This document shows, piece by piece, positions 9,550-17,981 of a stretch of DNA of 37,469 bases (the stretch's first letter is position 1; each line of letters starts with the position of its first letter). The DNA is from Planctomyces sp. SH-PL62 (GTDB lineage Bacteria > Planctomycetota > Planctomycetia > Planctomycetales > Planctomycetaceae), in assembly GCA_945893075.1 (NCBI GenBank), contig CAMDDX010000026.1:1-37469 (forward strand), written 5' to 3'. Below the pieces are notes generated by a model, which saw nothing but the letters and a program-made list of their open reading frames with translations, was not told where the DNA came from and did no database searches. Position numbers and translations under genes: made by a program.

Positions 9550-9587
9550 GAATCTCGATGAAACACTCACCAACGGATAGCACGCCG
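9550..9587 (+). repeat. Direct repeat copy 2: orphan PSD1 C-terminal end
   Basis: It encodes NLDETLTNG followed by TAG, a second, diverged copy of the PSD1 C-terminus with no gene attached. It begins directly at the right edge of the palindrome. Confidence 0.8.
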
Positions 9588-9608
9588 AAGGCGGTATTGA
9601 GAATCACG

Positions 9609-11054
9609 ATGTCACACAACGCACCCGACTTTCTCGAAGTGTCTCGCCGCCGATTCTTTGGGCAGGGCGGCCTGAGTCTCGGAGCGATGGCGCTCGGTTC
9701 GCTGTTCGCTCGCGACCTGCGCGCGGATGAGGTCGCTGCGACTCATGCCAATCCGCTGTTGGCTCAGGCGACGCATTTTGCTCCGCGCGCGAAGCACATT
9801 ATTTATCTGCACATGATCGGCGCTCCGTCGCAATTGGATCTGTTCGATTACAAGCCGGCCCTGCAAGCGCGCGACGGGCAGAAGTGCCCGGAAGAGCTGA
9901 CTCGCGGCAGACGTTTCGCCTTCATCGGCGGCGAAATGCAATTGGCCGGTCCGCGGTTTCGCTTTGACCAGCACGGTGAAAGCGGACTTGAGCTTTCGGA
10001 ACTGTTGCCGCATCTCGGCTCGGTCGCGGACGACATCTGCGTGGTGAAGAGTCTGCACACGAACGAAATCAATCACGCTCCGGCGCAGATGTTCTTGCAC
10101 AGCGGCTTCGGACGGGGCGGTCGGCCGAGCCTCGGAGCTTGGGTGACTTACGGTCTCGGTTCGGAGAGCGAGGAATTGCCGGCGTACGTCGTGCTGCTGT
10201 CCGGCCCGCCCGGCGGCGCGGGGACGTCGTTGTGGTCCACGGGGTTTCTGCCGAGCGTCTATCAAGGGATTCCCTTCCGCTCCAGCGGCGAGCCGGTGTT
10301 GTTTCTCGGCAACCCCGCCGGCCACGCGCGAGAAGATCGCCGGCAAGTGCTCGATACCGTGCAGTCACTCAATCGCATCCAACTCGACGAGGTCGGCGAC
10401 CTCGAGATCGCCACGCGAATCAGCCAGTACGAAATGGCGTACCGAATGCAGGCGTCGGTTCCCGACCTGATGGACCTGTCACAAGAGACATCGCACACGT
10501 TGGAACTCTACGGAGCCAGTCCGGGCCGGGCATCGTTCGCCAACAATTGTTTGCTGGCCCGGCGCTTGATTGAGCGCGGCGTCCGCATGGTCCAACTGTT
10601 TGATTCCGATTGGGACCATCATTCCGGTTTGAGCAAACGTCTGCCGGAGAAATGCCGCGACGTCGATCAACCGATGGCCGCACTCATTCGCGATCTGAAG
10701 CAGCGCGGCCTGCTCGACGAAACCTTGATCGTCTGGGGCAGCGAGTTCGGCCGCACGCCGCTGCGTCAGGGGATCGACGGCGACGGCAAGAAGACCGATC
10801 CCGGCCGCGATCACCACAAAGACGCCTACACGATGTGGCTGGCCGGCGGCGGCATCCGCGGCGGAGTCTCCTACGGCGAAACCGACGAGTTCGGTTTCAA
10901 CGTCGCGCGAAATCCAGTCCACACGCACGACCTCAACGCCACCGTGCTGCACCTGCTGGGCCTCAACCACGAACGCCTGACCTTCCGCTACCAGGGCCGC
11001 GAATACCGCCTGACCGACGTGCATGGGAATGTCGTGACGAAGCTGTTGGCCTAA
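9609..11054 (+). CDS. DUF1501 family exported protein no. 2
   Basis: From ATG 9609 the protein has 481 residues. An upstream in-frame ATG (9558) lies inside the duplicated PSD1 end and is unlikely. A twin-arginine-type signal ([21 protein letters not shown]) indicates export. Family motifs match DUF1501 no. 1: [81 protein letters not shown] and [18 protein letters not shown]. It is the second gene of dyad 2, 171 bp after PSD1 no. 2, and the gap is occupied by the palindrome and the orphan PSD1 end. The probable role is as a periplasmic alkaline-phosphatase-superfamily-like partner of PSD1; the substrate is unknown. Confidence 0.94.
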   Translation: MSHNAPDFLEVSRRRFFGQGGLSLGAMALGSLFARDLRADEVAATHANPLLAQATHFAPRAKHIIYLHMIGAPSQLDLFDYKPALQARDGQKCPEELTRGRRFAFIGGEMQLAGPRFRFDQHGESGLELSELLPHLGSVADDICVVKSLHTNEINHAPAQMFLHSGFGRGGRPSLGAWVTYGLGSESEELPAYVVLLSGPPGGAGTSLWSTGFLPSVYQGIPFRSSGEPVLFLGNPAGHAREDRRQVLDTVQSLNRIQLDEVGDLEIATRISQYEMAYRMQASVPDLMDLSQETSHTLELYGASPGRASFANNCLLARRLIERGVRMVQLFDSDWDHHSGLSKRLPEKCRDVDQPMAALIRDLKQRGLLDETLIVWGSEFGRTPLRQGIDGDGKKTDPGRDHHKDAYTMWLAGGGIRGGVSYGETDEFGFNVARNPVHTHDLNATVLHLLGLNHERLTFRYQGREYRLTDVHGNVVTKLLA

Positions 11055-11081
11055 CCCAATCGTAGGGTCGGTCGATTCATC

Positions 11082-11144
11082 CTACTTCTCGCGGAGGGCT
11101 TCCCGCACTTGTGGGTTGGCGACGAGTTCCGGATGGCTCGCTTG
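11082..11144 (-). pseudogene. Short orphan coding remnant
   Basis: On the minus strand a 20-codon stretch reads QASHPELVANPQVREALREK followed by TAG, bounded upstream by an in-frame TGA. It looks like an ordinary protein C-terminus but has no gene body. The rest of 11055-11306 shows nothing I can assign apart from a GAGGAG ribosome site before the next gene. Confidence 0.25.
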
Positions 11145-11306
11145 TCAGACATTTATCCTGTTGATGAAGTGACAAGCATTTGTCGGTTGAACTTCAGCCA
11201 GTCATAAAGAAAGATAGCGAGCACAAGGAGACCAGTCGGCACACTTCGCGACTGGGAATGTTCGCAGGATGGCGACTCTGATCCCTTCCAGATTGAGGAG
11301 AACAGC

Positions 11307-12086
11307 ATGAATCGTTTTCGCCCGTTGATGGTGGTTGCGTTGGCTGCGTCGGCGATCGTTTTGGGAGTCACTCGCTGGGCAGACGCGAAAAACAAATGCC
11401 GACCGATTTGCCGACAACCGGCGACGTGTTGCGCGCCGCAAGCGACGTGTTGCCAGCCGCAGCCATCGTGTTGTGCGTCGCAAATGGGGTCTAGCCAAGT
11501 CTTCCCATCCACGGTTGACGTCACCTATTGCGCCACCTCTGGGTTCTGTGAGTGGTTCGATGAAATGAGTCTTTGCCAGTATGCGAGCTACTACGCTGAA
11601 GACTGCGATCCAGGCGTCAACCCGCCGATTCTCTTTGACGCTGCTTGTGGATTAACCGCGCCGGGTTGTCCGATTCCACCAGCCCTCCCAAATCCCGACT
11701 TATGCATCACGATATCGAGGTCTCTCGTGCCGACGTCTCTTGGAATTCCAGCCGATACCGCCAAGCGTTCTAAGTTGTCGAGAATACCGGCGAACCCGCT
11801 CAGGCCACTGATTTCCTACCCCGATCCAAGTCGCGTGCATATCACCAACCATGATTCCTTTGTTGTCACGGTTGGCGGCACGTCGATTAACGCAGTCGGC
11901 CGCCGCTGCTGGATAAGGAGGCCAGGACAGTTCTTTTGGACCCTTCTTGGAGGGCGAGGGCACGAGATTCGAAACGTCCCGCCCAATGCACCGCGTGTTA
12001 ATGGAACGAAAGTCTCGGACAACGTTTTGAAATTCAGGTTCAATTCTGTTGAATACCAAATCGTAACCAACACAGCGATTCCATAG
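11307..12086 (+). CDS. Secreted Cys-rich hypothetical protein
   Basis: The 259-residue protein has a clear signal peptide (MNRFRPLMVVALAASAIVLG...ADA-KNK), and its ATG is preceded by GAGGAG at 6 nt. Directly after the signal is a Cys-Cys repeat region (CRPICRQPATCCAPQATCC, then QPQPSCCASQ) of the xxCCxPQ type. Further Cys residues follow to about residue 126 (YCATSGFC, DAACGLTAPGCPIPP). The C-terminal half is Cys-poor with beta-type composition (NHDSFVVTVGGTSINAVGRRCW, VEYQIVTNTAIP). I do not recognise a family. It is likely an exported disulfide-bonded protein. It stands alone, convergent with the kinase-FGE gene, and shares a terminator hairpin with it. Confidence 0.7.
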   Translation: MNRFRPLMVVALAASAIVLGVTRWADAKNKCRPICRQPATCCAPQATCCQPQPSCCASQMGSSQVFPSTVDVTYCATSGFCEWFDEMSLCQYASYYAEDCDPGVNPPILFDAACGLTAPGCPIPPALPNPDLCITISRSLVPTSLGIPADTAKRSKLSRIPANPLRPLISYPDPSRVHITNHDSFVVTVGGTSINAVGRRCWIRRPGQFFWTLLGGRGHEIRNVPPNAPRVNGTKVSDNVLKFRFNSVEYQIVTNTAIP

Positions 12087-12106
12087 AGAGAAGTCCTCCG
12101 TGCCGA

Positions 12107-14239
12107 TCAAAAGTCCTCGGCCACAAGCCGAGGACTTTTGCTGCGCACACAGCGAATGCCAATTGCTGGAGATAGCTTCTGGTACGGGATAAACGCGCGA
12201 TGGCGCGATCCGACTGCGGGTGCTGTGGAGCCTGGATCCATCGTCGTGTCGCCGCCACGGATCGCCAGAGGCCAGCCGACTTCAGGTTGCTCGAAACCGG
12301 AGTTCACTTTTTCCGCATTCGGTGGGTAGGGAACAAATCGCGAATGGACGAATTCCAGAGCGTTGGAAAAGAGTCCAAAGACCGGCGGAGTTGTGGGTGT
12401 CTGGTCGAACTCGCGATCCGTCACCGAGCGCAATGCCCAGGCATCGGCTGGTGGCGGATCATTCCCCCACGGGTAGCGGGTTTGGCCACCTTGCGTGGCC
12501 GCGAATTCGTATTCAAATTCCGTCGGCAAACGCTTGCCGACTTCTTCGGCATGTTGCACGGCTTCATCAAAGAAACAACCTGTCAACGGAAAGTCGTTGG
12601 GAGGAGTCGGAGCCTTGCGTGAGTACGACAACGGGAGCACGCCGCGATGTGCTTTCAAATAATCTCCGACTGTGACTTCGTGCGTGTCGAGATGAAACGA
12701 CCTGATCTTGCGACGGTGCTCTGGAAGAACGTCTGAGCCCGGAACGCCAGCGGCAAACGATGGCGACCCCTCAAAAGAGGTCATTCCCTCCGACACGGTG
12801 TGGTCTGGAATACTGATCCGCGCTAATGACAGCGTGTTGGACTCTCGGTCGAAACGCCAATACCGATGCAAATACCGTTCAGCGGTCGCCGTTGGTTTGG
12901 TGGGGACTCGGCGATAGACCTCGTGGAAACGCCCATCGGGAAGAGTGGCGACGACGAGGTAGTCGTTGGGGAGTAATTCCGCTTCGACCGGGCTAACGTT
13001 TTTCGCGGAAATCGCTTTGGACGGGATTGGCTCTCCGGTCATTGGATCGAGTGGGAAGAAAATGACTTTCGCTCCGACCGGGTCTGTATTCAGTTTGACC
13101 TTCAAGGGACTGATGACGTGGACTTCGCTGCCGCGGGGATACGCCGGGGTGGAGGGCTTTGATCTTGAGATGCCGAGTGCCAGCGCGACCGACGAAGTGA
13201 ACAGCGCGATCACGGCGACCGCAGCGATGGCCCGATTGCGCTTGATCCAACGCAGACTTAGTTCGGCAGAACTGGCACGGCGGGCAACGATGGACTCGCC
13301 TGCCAGGAATCGCCGCAGGTCGTCAGCCATTTCCATAGCAGTCGCATAACGGGTGCCGGGAGTTTTTGACAAAGCCTTCAGGCAGATCGTTTCCAAGTCA
13401 CGCGGAATGTTGCGTTCGATGTTGCGCGGCGAGCGCGGTTCCACACTCTGAATCTGATGCAGGAGAATCGACGTTGAGCCTTCAAACGGTCGTTGCCCGG
13501 TGAGCATTTCATACAGCACAACACCCAGCGAGTAGACGTCGCTGCGTCGATCGGCTTCGTGGCTATCTCCGCGAGCTTGTTCTGGCGACATGTAGGCAGG
13601 CGTTCCTAACACTTCGCCCGAGAGTGTGATGGTGATCTCAGCGCTTGTCAGCTTAGCCAAACCAAAATCGGCGACGTGGGGTTGGCCCTCGGCGTCCACC
13701 AGAATGTTACTCGGCTTGAGGTCGCGGTGGATCACCCCTTTCTCGTGCGCGTGATGGACGGCGTCGGCGACGGTGGCGAGCATTCGCGCCGTCTCTTCGT
13801 AGGAGAGCCGCTGAAGTTTCAACCGCTTCAACAACGTGACGCCCTCAATGAACTGACTGACGATGAAGACTGTTTCATCCGTCTCCCCGACTTCGTAAAT
13901 TTTTACGATGTTGGGATGATCGAGCATCGCCGCCGTTCGGGCTTCCCGTAGAAACAGCGCCCGTCGAAATTCGTCCAACTCGGCGACCCGCGGAATTTTG
14001 ACCGCGACCGTCCTGTGCAGTTGCGTATCCTTCGCACGCCAGACGCTTCCGAATTGGCCGGTTCCCACTTTTTCGATCAGGTTGAAGTGCCCGACTTGCT
14101 GCACCTCACGAGTCGAATACGCAACGGTCACATCCAACATCGGAATCCGACTGCCGCAGGAGGGACAGGAAAGGTCGCCGGCCTGTTCGATCTCGACGAT
14201 GTTCAATGGATTCCGGCAATGGGGACATTCGATTCGCAT
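12107..14239 (-). CDS. Zinc ribbon-Ser/Thr kinase-FGE/SUMF1-like membrane protein
   Basis: The start at 14239 gives 710 residues; it begins MRIECPHC and discards a 20-residue upstream extension. Domains in order are as follows. A zinc ribbon has Cys 5, 8, 25 and 28. A Hanks-type kinase spans about 52-310, with GTGQFG loop 59-64, Lys81, HRDLKPSN at 171 and DFG at 191, all present. One TM helix lies at about 337-356. A PEGA-like beta segment spans about 375-445. A formylglycine-generating-enzyme-like domain spans about 500-705 (HLDTHEVTVGDY, GKRLPTEFEYEFAA, YPWGND, AIRGGDT, IGIRCVRS). The layout places the kinase inside and the FGE-like domain outside. Kinase-FGE fusions are known in Planctomycetes; here the sensor domain is probably a ligand-binding or scaffold form, not an active oxidase. 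It is monocistronic. Confidence 0.93.
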   Translation of the reverse strand: MRIECPHCRNPLNIVEIEQAGDLSCPSCGSRIPMLDVTVAYSTREVQQVGHFNLIEKVGTGQFGSVWRAKDTQLHRTVAVKIPRVAELDEFRRALFLREARTAAMLDHPNIVKIYEVGETDETVFIVSQFIEGVTLLKRLKLQRLSYEETARMLATVADAVHHAHEKGVIHRDLKPSNILVDAEGQPHVADFGLAKLTSAEITITLSGEVLGTPAYMSPEQARGDSHEADRRSDVYSLGVVLYEMLTGQRPFEGSTSILLHQIQSVEPRSPRNIERNIPRDLETICLKALSKTPGTRYATAMEMADDLRRFLAGESIVARRASSAELSLRWIKRNRAIAAVAVIALFTSSVALALGISRSKPSTPAYPRGSEVHVISPLKVKLNTDPVGAKVIFFPLDPMTGEPIPSKAISAKNVSPVEAELLPNDYLVVATLPDGRFHEVYRRVPTKPTATAERYLHRYWRFDRESNTLSLARISIPDHTVSEGMTSFEGSPSFAAGVPGSDVLPEHRRKIRSFHLDTHEVTVGDYLKAHRGVLPLSYSRKAPTPPNDFPLTGCFFDEAVQHAEEVGKRLPTEFEYEFAATQGGQTRYPWGNDPPPADAWALRSVTDREFDQTPTTPPVFGLFSNALEFVHSRFVPYPPNAEKVNSGFEQPEVGWPLAIRGGDTTMDPGSTAPAVGSRHRAFIPYQKLSPAIGIRCVRSKSPRLVAEDF
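12109..12139. terminator. Bidirectional terminator hairpin
   Basis: AAAAGTCCTCGGC (12109-12121) and its exact complement (12127-12139) form a 13-bp stem with a 5-nt loop. The ends are A-rich and T-rich, so it works in both directions. It lies 22 nt after the Cys-rich gene. It also overlaps the last codons (SPRLVAEDF-stop) of the minus-strand kinase. Confidence 0.85.
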
Positions 14240-14349
14240 GGTCTGGTTCTCCCAGAAAACGAGAGCCTCAATCGTTCCAAGGCATCCTTTGAGTACCAAC
14301 TAAGCGTATCCTGAGACGCGGCGATTTCCAGAGACGTCGTGAAGCGACG

Positions 14350-14530
14350 CTATTGCACCAACTGAAACGTGCCGTAGTTTTGTTCGGCGAGGGGGCGCAT
14401 GAATTGGGTCAGGCCGAGGCCGCCGTTGCGCTCGGTGACGACGCCGATGGTGTGGATGGAGACTCGGCGCGTGCGGTTCAGAGCGGTGATCGCGCTGGCG
14501 ATGTTCGCGGGCTAGCCGTCGGTCAGTTTG
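14350..14530 (-). pseudogene. Remnant of a vWFA-domain protein gene
   Basis: Reading leftward from about 14530, the minus strand gives LTDG, a TAG stop (14512-14514), then PANIASAITALNRTRRVSIH, TIGVV and GLTQFMRPLAEQNYGTFQLVQ before a TAG at 14350-14352. TDG followed by ITALN, IHTIGV and RPLAEQN-GTF is the usual C-terminal end of planctomycete von Willebrand A proteins. The interrupted codon lies where Gln or Glu is common. Upstream of LTDG the similarity stops, so only the last quarter of the gene is left, with an in-frame stop. The remainder of 14240-14890 shows no further gene I can support. Confidence 0.6.
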
Positions 14531-14890
14531 CCGAGGCCCGGCGGCTGATCGTGAAACACGGCTCTCTGCGGCGGATGGAAGAACTCGAAAAGGCCGAAAA
14601 CGCCCTCCTGGGAACCACTGAGAACTGATGGCCCAAGAATCCTCGCCCAACCAACTTCCTTAGCAGCGTCCCCCATGAGTTCAACTTCAGCGCCACTCAA
14701 CACCAATCATCGAGATTATGAGGAATCCTTCCGAGAAAGCCTGATCTCCCACTCGGTGCCCCTGTTTTCTGGCGGTGGCGCTGCGAAGACGTGCCTCGCG
14801 GCCCGTCTGAATGCTATGCTTCTTGCGATGTCTGCGTCCTTGGTTCCAGAGATGCTTGGGCCTGTGAACTTTCTCGGCAGGTGATTCGCC

Positions 14891-16174
14891 TTGAAGACGG
14901 TTGCGAATACCACTGACTTTCTCGGTCATCTCCAGCAGAGCAAGCTGCTCTCGGAAGAGCGCTTCGACGCGGCGCTGGACGTGGTGGCGGAACTCGGCGA
15001 GCCGGATTCGATGACGGCGGCGAAGGGGCTGGTCAAGGCAGGGTTTCTGACTCGGCTGCACGCGACGCGGTTGCTCGAAGGGCGGACGCGCGGGTTCTTC
15101 ATCAACCACTACCGCATCGAGGACGTTCTCGGTTCGGGAGGCATGGGCTGGGTCTATATCGCTCGTGATCTGCGGACTGGCAAAGAAGTCGCGCTCAAGA
15201 TGCTCTGCGAGCAGAGCGAGAACGACGCCGGACTGCTGACACGGTTCCAGTTGGAGGCGGATGCGGGCCAGAGGTTGAATCATCACGCGATTATTCGCAC
15301 GCATGACGTCGGCACGGCGACTGGTGTGTATGGCAACGTGCATTACATGGTGATGGATCTGGTGCGGGGCGTCGGTATCGACGAGTTCGTGTCGCTGGGC
15401 GGACCCATCGAGTGGCCGGTCGCGTGTCACATCGCGTCGCATATCGCAGCGGGGTTGCAGCACGCGCATCGGCAGGGACTGGTCCATCGCGACATGAAGC
15501 CGGCCAACGTGCTCGTCGATGAGAAAGGCAACGCACATATTCTGGACTTCGGCTTGTCGCTGGCGTCGAAGTCGGTGCTCGGTGACGAGTATTCGCTGTC
15601 GATGATCTTTGGGCAGGACTGTCTGGGAACGGCGGACTACATCGCGCCTGAGCAAGCTCGTGACAGCTTCCAGGTGGATCGCCGAGCGGATCTCTACAGC
15701 CTGGGCGCGACGATGTATTTCATGCTGACGGGACAGGTGCTGTTTCCCGACAAGAAGGGGCGATCGGCCAAGCTGGAGGCACATTGGAATGAGCAACCGA
15801 AGCCGATTCGCCAGTTGAAACCAGACGTCCCGGTGGAAGTCGAGCAGATCGTTCAACGGTTGTTGGAGAAAGATCCGAATCAGCGTTATTCGACGGCTCG
15901 AGAAGTGGCGCTCGTGTTGAAGCCATTCGCCAAGGCGAAGCGTGTGAACTTCGACTTCCAGCAGATTCTGGATCGGCGCGCCTCGATCGCTCGGCAGCGG
16001 GAGAAGCTCTACGACGAACGCTCCAAACGCGCGGCGAACGCGAGCAGCTTGTCGGTTTGTTCGGTCGATTCCAAAGCGGTGCGGCCGACGCAGGCGCAGA
16101 TGGAAACGACGATCCGCAAAGACACCGAGGTCAACAAAAGCGATCCCGGCTTGAAGCCGCCTCGCAAACGATAG
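14891..16174 (+). CDS. Cytoplasmic Ser/Thr protein kinase (PknB-like)
   Basis: The 427-residue protein starts at TTG 14891; AGGTGA (14879-14884) is spaced 6 nt before it. Residues 1-70 form the helical pre-kinase module seen in many planctomycete kinases (FLGHLQQSKLLSEERFDAAL..., GLVKAGFLTRLHATRLLEGR). The kinase domain spans about 73-335 with GSGGMG at 81-86, Lys103, HRDMKPAN at 199 and DFG at 219, an APEQ segment after an activation loop, and DLYSLGATMYFMLTG; all catalytic residues are present. The C-terminal 90 residues are charged, and no transmembrane helix is visible, unlike most PknB proteins. The CehA/McbA-like gene begins 34 nt downstream, suggesting cotranscription. Confidence 0.93.
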   Translation: MKTVANTTDFLGHLQQSKLLSEERFDAALDVVAELGEPDSMTAAKGLVKAGFLTRLHATRLLEGRTRGFFINHYRIEDVLGSGGMGWVYIARDLRTGKEVALKMLCEQSENDAGLLTRFQLEADAGQRLNHHAIIRTHDVGTATGVYGNVHYMVMDLVRGVGIDEFVSLGGPIEWPVACHIASHIAAGLQHAHRQGLVHRDMKPANVLVDEKGNAHILDFGLSLASKSVLGDEYSLSMIFGQDCLGTADYIAPEQARDSFQVDRRADLYSLGATMYFMLTGQVLFPDKKGRSAKLEAHWNEQPKPIRQLKPDVPVEVEQIVQRLLEKDPNQRYSTAREVALVLKPFAKAKRVNFDFQQILDRRASIARQREKLYDERSKRAANASSLSVCSVDSKAVRPTQAQMETTIRKDTEVNKSDPGLKPPRKR

Positions 16175-16208
16175 TCGTGATATTCAGGGTGCCGCGTTTT
16201 GGAGTGCG

Positions 16209-17723
16209 GTGGCACTGTTGCTGGTGGCCGCCGCGTTTGCTCCAGAACCGCTGAGCCGCGTGACTTTGCTGCTGACCGACGCAGATTCGGGAAAGCCGGT
16301 TGCTGGCGTCGTCCGATTCACTCACGCCGCTGACGGCAAGTCCGTCGTGCTGATTCCGAAAGGGATCGACTCGCGCGGCTGGGGCTTGCTGCAGAAGCAG
16401 CCTGGGATCGAGGAGTGGTTTGTCGTTCCGCAGTCCGTGGCGGTCGATCTGCCGAGAGGAACCGTCAGCATCGAGGCGATCTCCGGCCTCGAAACAGATA
16501 CCGCCACGGTTGAGTTGGATTTGAGCAACGCCCAACCGCGGGAAGTCACGATCCCGCTGAAGCGATTCATCCGGCAGAGTGATCGCGGCTGGCGTTCGGC
16601 CAACACGCATCTGCACTTGATGAAGATCACGCGTGAAGAATCTGATCGCTATCTGCGCGACTTCCCGGCGGCGGATGGATTGGACGTACTGTTCGTCTCG
16701 CACTTGAAGCGGGCGGGGGCGGATCAGGACTACATCACGAATCAGTATCCGACCGGCCGACTAAAATTCCTGGAGACGCGCGGCGTCCTGATCTCCAACG
16801 GCGAAGAGCATCGGCACAACTTTGGTGCCGGAGGTGAGGGCTACGGCCATGTCATGCTGCTGGGGCTGAAAGAACTCGTGCAGCCCGTCAGCATCGGAGC
16901 CGGTATCGCGAAGACTCCGCCCGATTCACCAGCGATCGCGCTGGGTCTGGAGAACGCTCATCAACAAGACGGCACCGCCATCTGGTGCCACAACACCTGG
17001 GGCTTTGAGGATGTCCCCAATTGGTTGGCCGGACGGTTGGATGCTCAAAACATTTTCGACGGCGGCAGCCACGGCGGATATGCCGACAGCTTCTATCACT
17101 ACTTGAATGCCGGCTTGAAGGTGCCGTTCTCGACCGGCACCGATTGGTTCATGGACGACTTCGCTCGCGTGTATGCCGAGGTCGCAGGGGAGCTGACTCC
17201 CGAAACCTGGCTGGCTGCGCTGCGTGCCGGCCGCACGTTCATCACCAATGGCCCGCTGTTGGACCTGAAGGTCAACAATGTCCGAGTCGGGGACACGCTG
17301 GACTTGTCGCAGTCCGGCGAAGTCACCATCACGGCCAGCGCGATCGGCCGCGGCAACTTTGAAACGCTGGAGATCATTCAGAATGGCCAAGTCGTCGCCA
17401 GCGAAACGTCCAAGTCGGTCGACGGGAATTTCACCGCAACGCTGCGCAAACCGATCAACGTCGCTGAACCGGGTTGGCTCGCGGCTCGCATTACGACAGC
17501 GAACAAGAACGAATACGGTCGCACGCTCTTTGGCCATACCTCAGCCGTGTATGTGACGCTGCAAGGCCGCTCGATTCGCCGCGCTGCCGACGTCGCGTGG
17601 TTGCGGCACGAGGTCGAGACCGCTCGCGCCGCCATCGCCGAAAAAGCTCAGTTCGACACGGCCGAGCAGCGACAGAAGGTGCTGGGGCTGTACGATCAAT
17701 CGCTCAAGATCTTGGCCGAGTAG
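16209..17723 (+). CDS. CehA/McbA-type PHP-fold metallohydrolase, exported
   Basis: The 504-residue protein starts at GTG 16209, the first start codon in its frame. The short hydrophobic N-terminus (MALLLVAAAFAPEP) looks like a signal peptide. A beta-rich region (about 15-120) precedes the metallohydrolase part. Metal-binding motifs are NTHLHLMK (His134, His136), GEEHRHNFG (Glu199/200, His201, His203), IWCHNTWGF and STGTDWF, as in CehA/McbA proteins related to the PHP domain. A C-terminal immunoglobulin-like stretch follows GPLLDLKVN. The reaction and substrate are unknown; characterised relatives hydrolyse carbamates, but planctomycetes have many paralogues. It lies in tandem after the kinase. 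The GTG lies inside the 13-mer GGAGTGCGGTGGC that recurs in the repeat at 23960-24136, so the true start could differ. Confidence 0.85.
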   Translation: MALLLVAAAFAPEPLSRVTLLLTDADSGKPVAGVVRFTHAADGKSVVLIPKGIDSRGWGLLQKQPGIEEWFVVPQSVAVDLPRGTVSIEAISGLETDTATVELDLSNAQPREVTIPLKRFIRQSDRGWRSANTHLHLMKITREESDRYLRDFPAADGLDVLFVSHLKRAGADQDYITNQYPTGRLKFLETRGVLISNGEEHRHNFGAGGEGYGHVMLLGLKELVQPVSIGAGIAKTPPDSPAIALGLENAHQQDGTAIWCHNTWGFEDVPNWLAGRLDAQNIFDGGSHGGYADSFYHYLNAGLKVPFSTGTDWFMDDFARVYAEVAGELTPETWLAALRAGRTFITNGPLLDLKVNNVRVGDTLDLSQSGEVTITASAIGRGNFETLEIIQNGQVVASETSKSVDGNFTATLRKPINVAEPGWLAARITTANKNEYGRTLFGHTSAVYVTLQGRSIRRAADVAWLRHEVETARAAIAEKAQFDTAEQRQKVLGLYDQSLKILAE

Positions 17724-17795
17724 TTTCTGACGGTGAGAGTGGCGACGATCTTGGCAAGTGGGGACTCACCGGACGGCTGAACGTGCGTGCGAGCC

Positions 17796-17921
17796 GGGGT
17801 CAGGTGTTCTGATTTCTGTTTTGGCCGTGGAATTGCCGTCGATGTTTGTCGCAAGCCTGTCTTCCAATCCACGCGGGGCTTCGATTGAGACGCCAAAACA
17901 GAAATCAGAACACCTGACCCC
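17796..17921. repeat. Inverted repeat with GGGGTCAGG ends
   Basis: The arms 17796-17825 and 17892-17921 are perfectly complementary over 30 bp, starting GGGGTCAGGTGTTCTG. The left arm contains a minor hairpin TCAG-GTGTT-CTGA. It lies between the 3' ends of the convergent metallohydrolase and TolC-like genes. The rest of 17724-17981 shows nothing else. Confidence 0.95.
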
Positions 17922-17981
17922 TCCCCTGTTGTGTATCAATCGCAAAGTGCGTCGTGCGCCCGCTGAACGTGCGCGGCAGGA

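Noticed and set aside
9558..9608. ATG 9558 as start of DUF1501 no. 2
   Set aside because: It lies within the duplicated PSD1 tail; ATG 9609 directly precedes the normal N-terminus with the Tat-like signal.
4212..11054. DUF1501 proteins annotated as active sulfatases
   Set aside because: No sulfatase Cys/Ser-x-Pro-x-Arg signature is seen; only superfamily-level similarity is claimed.
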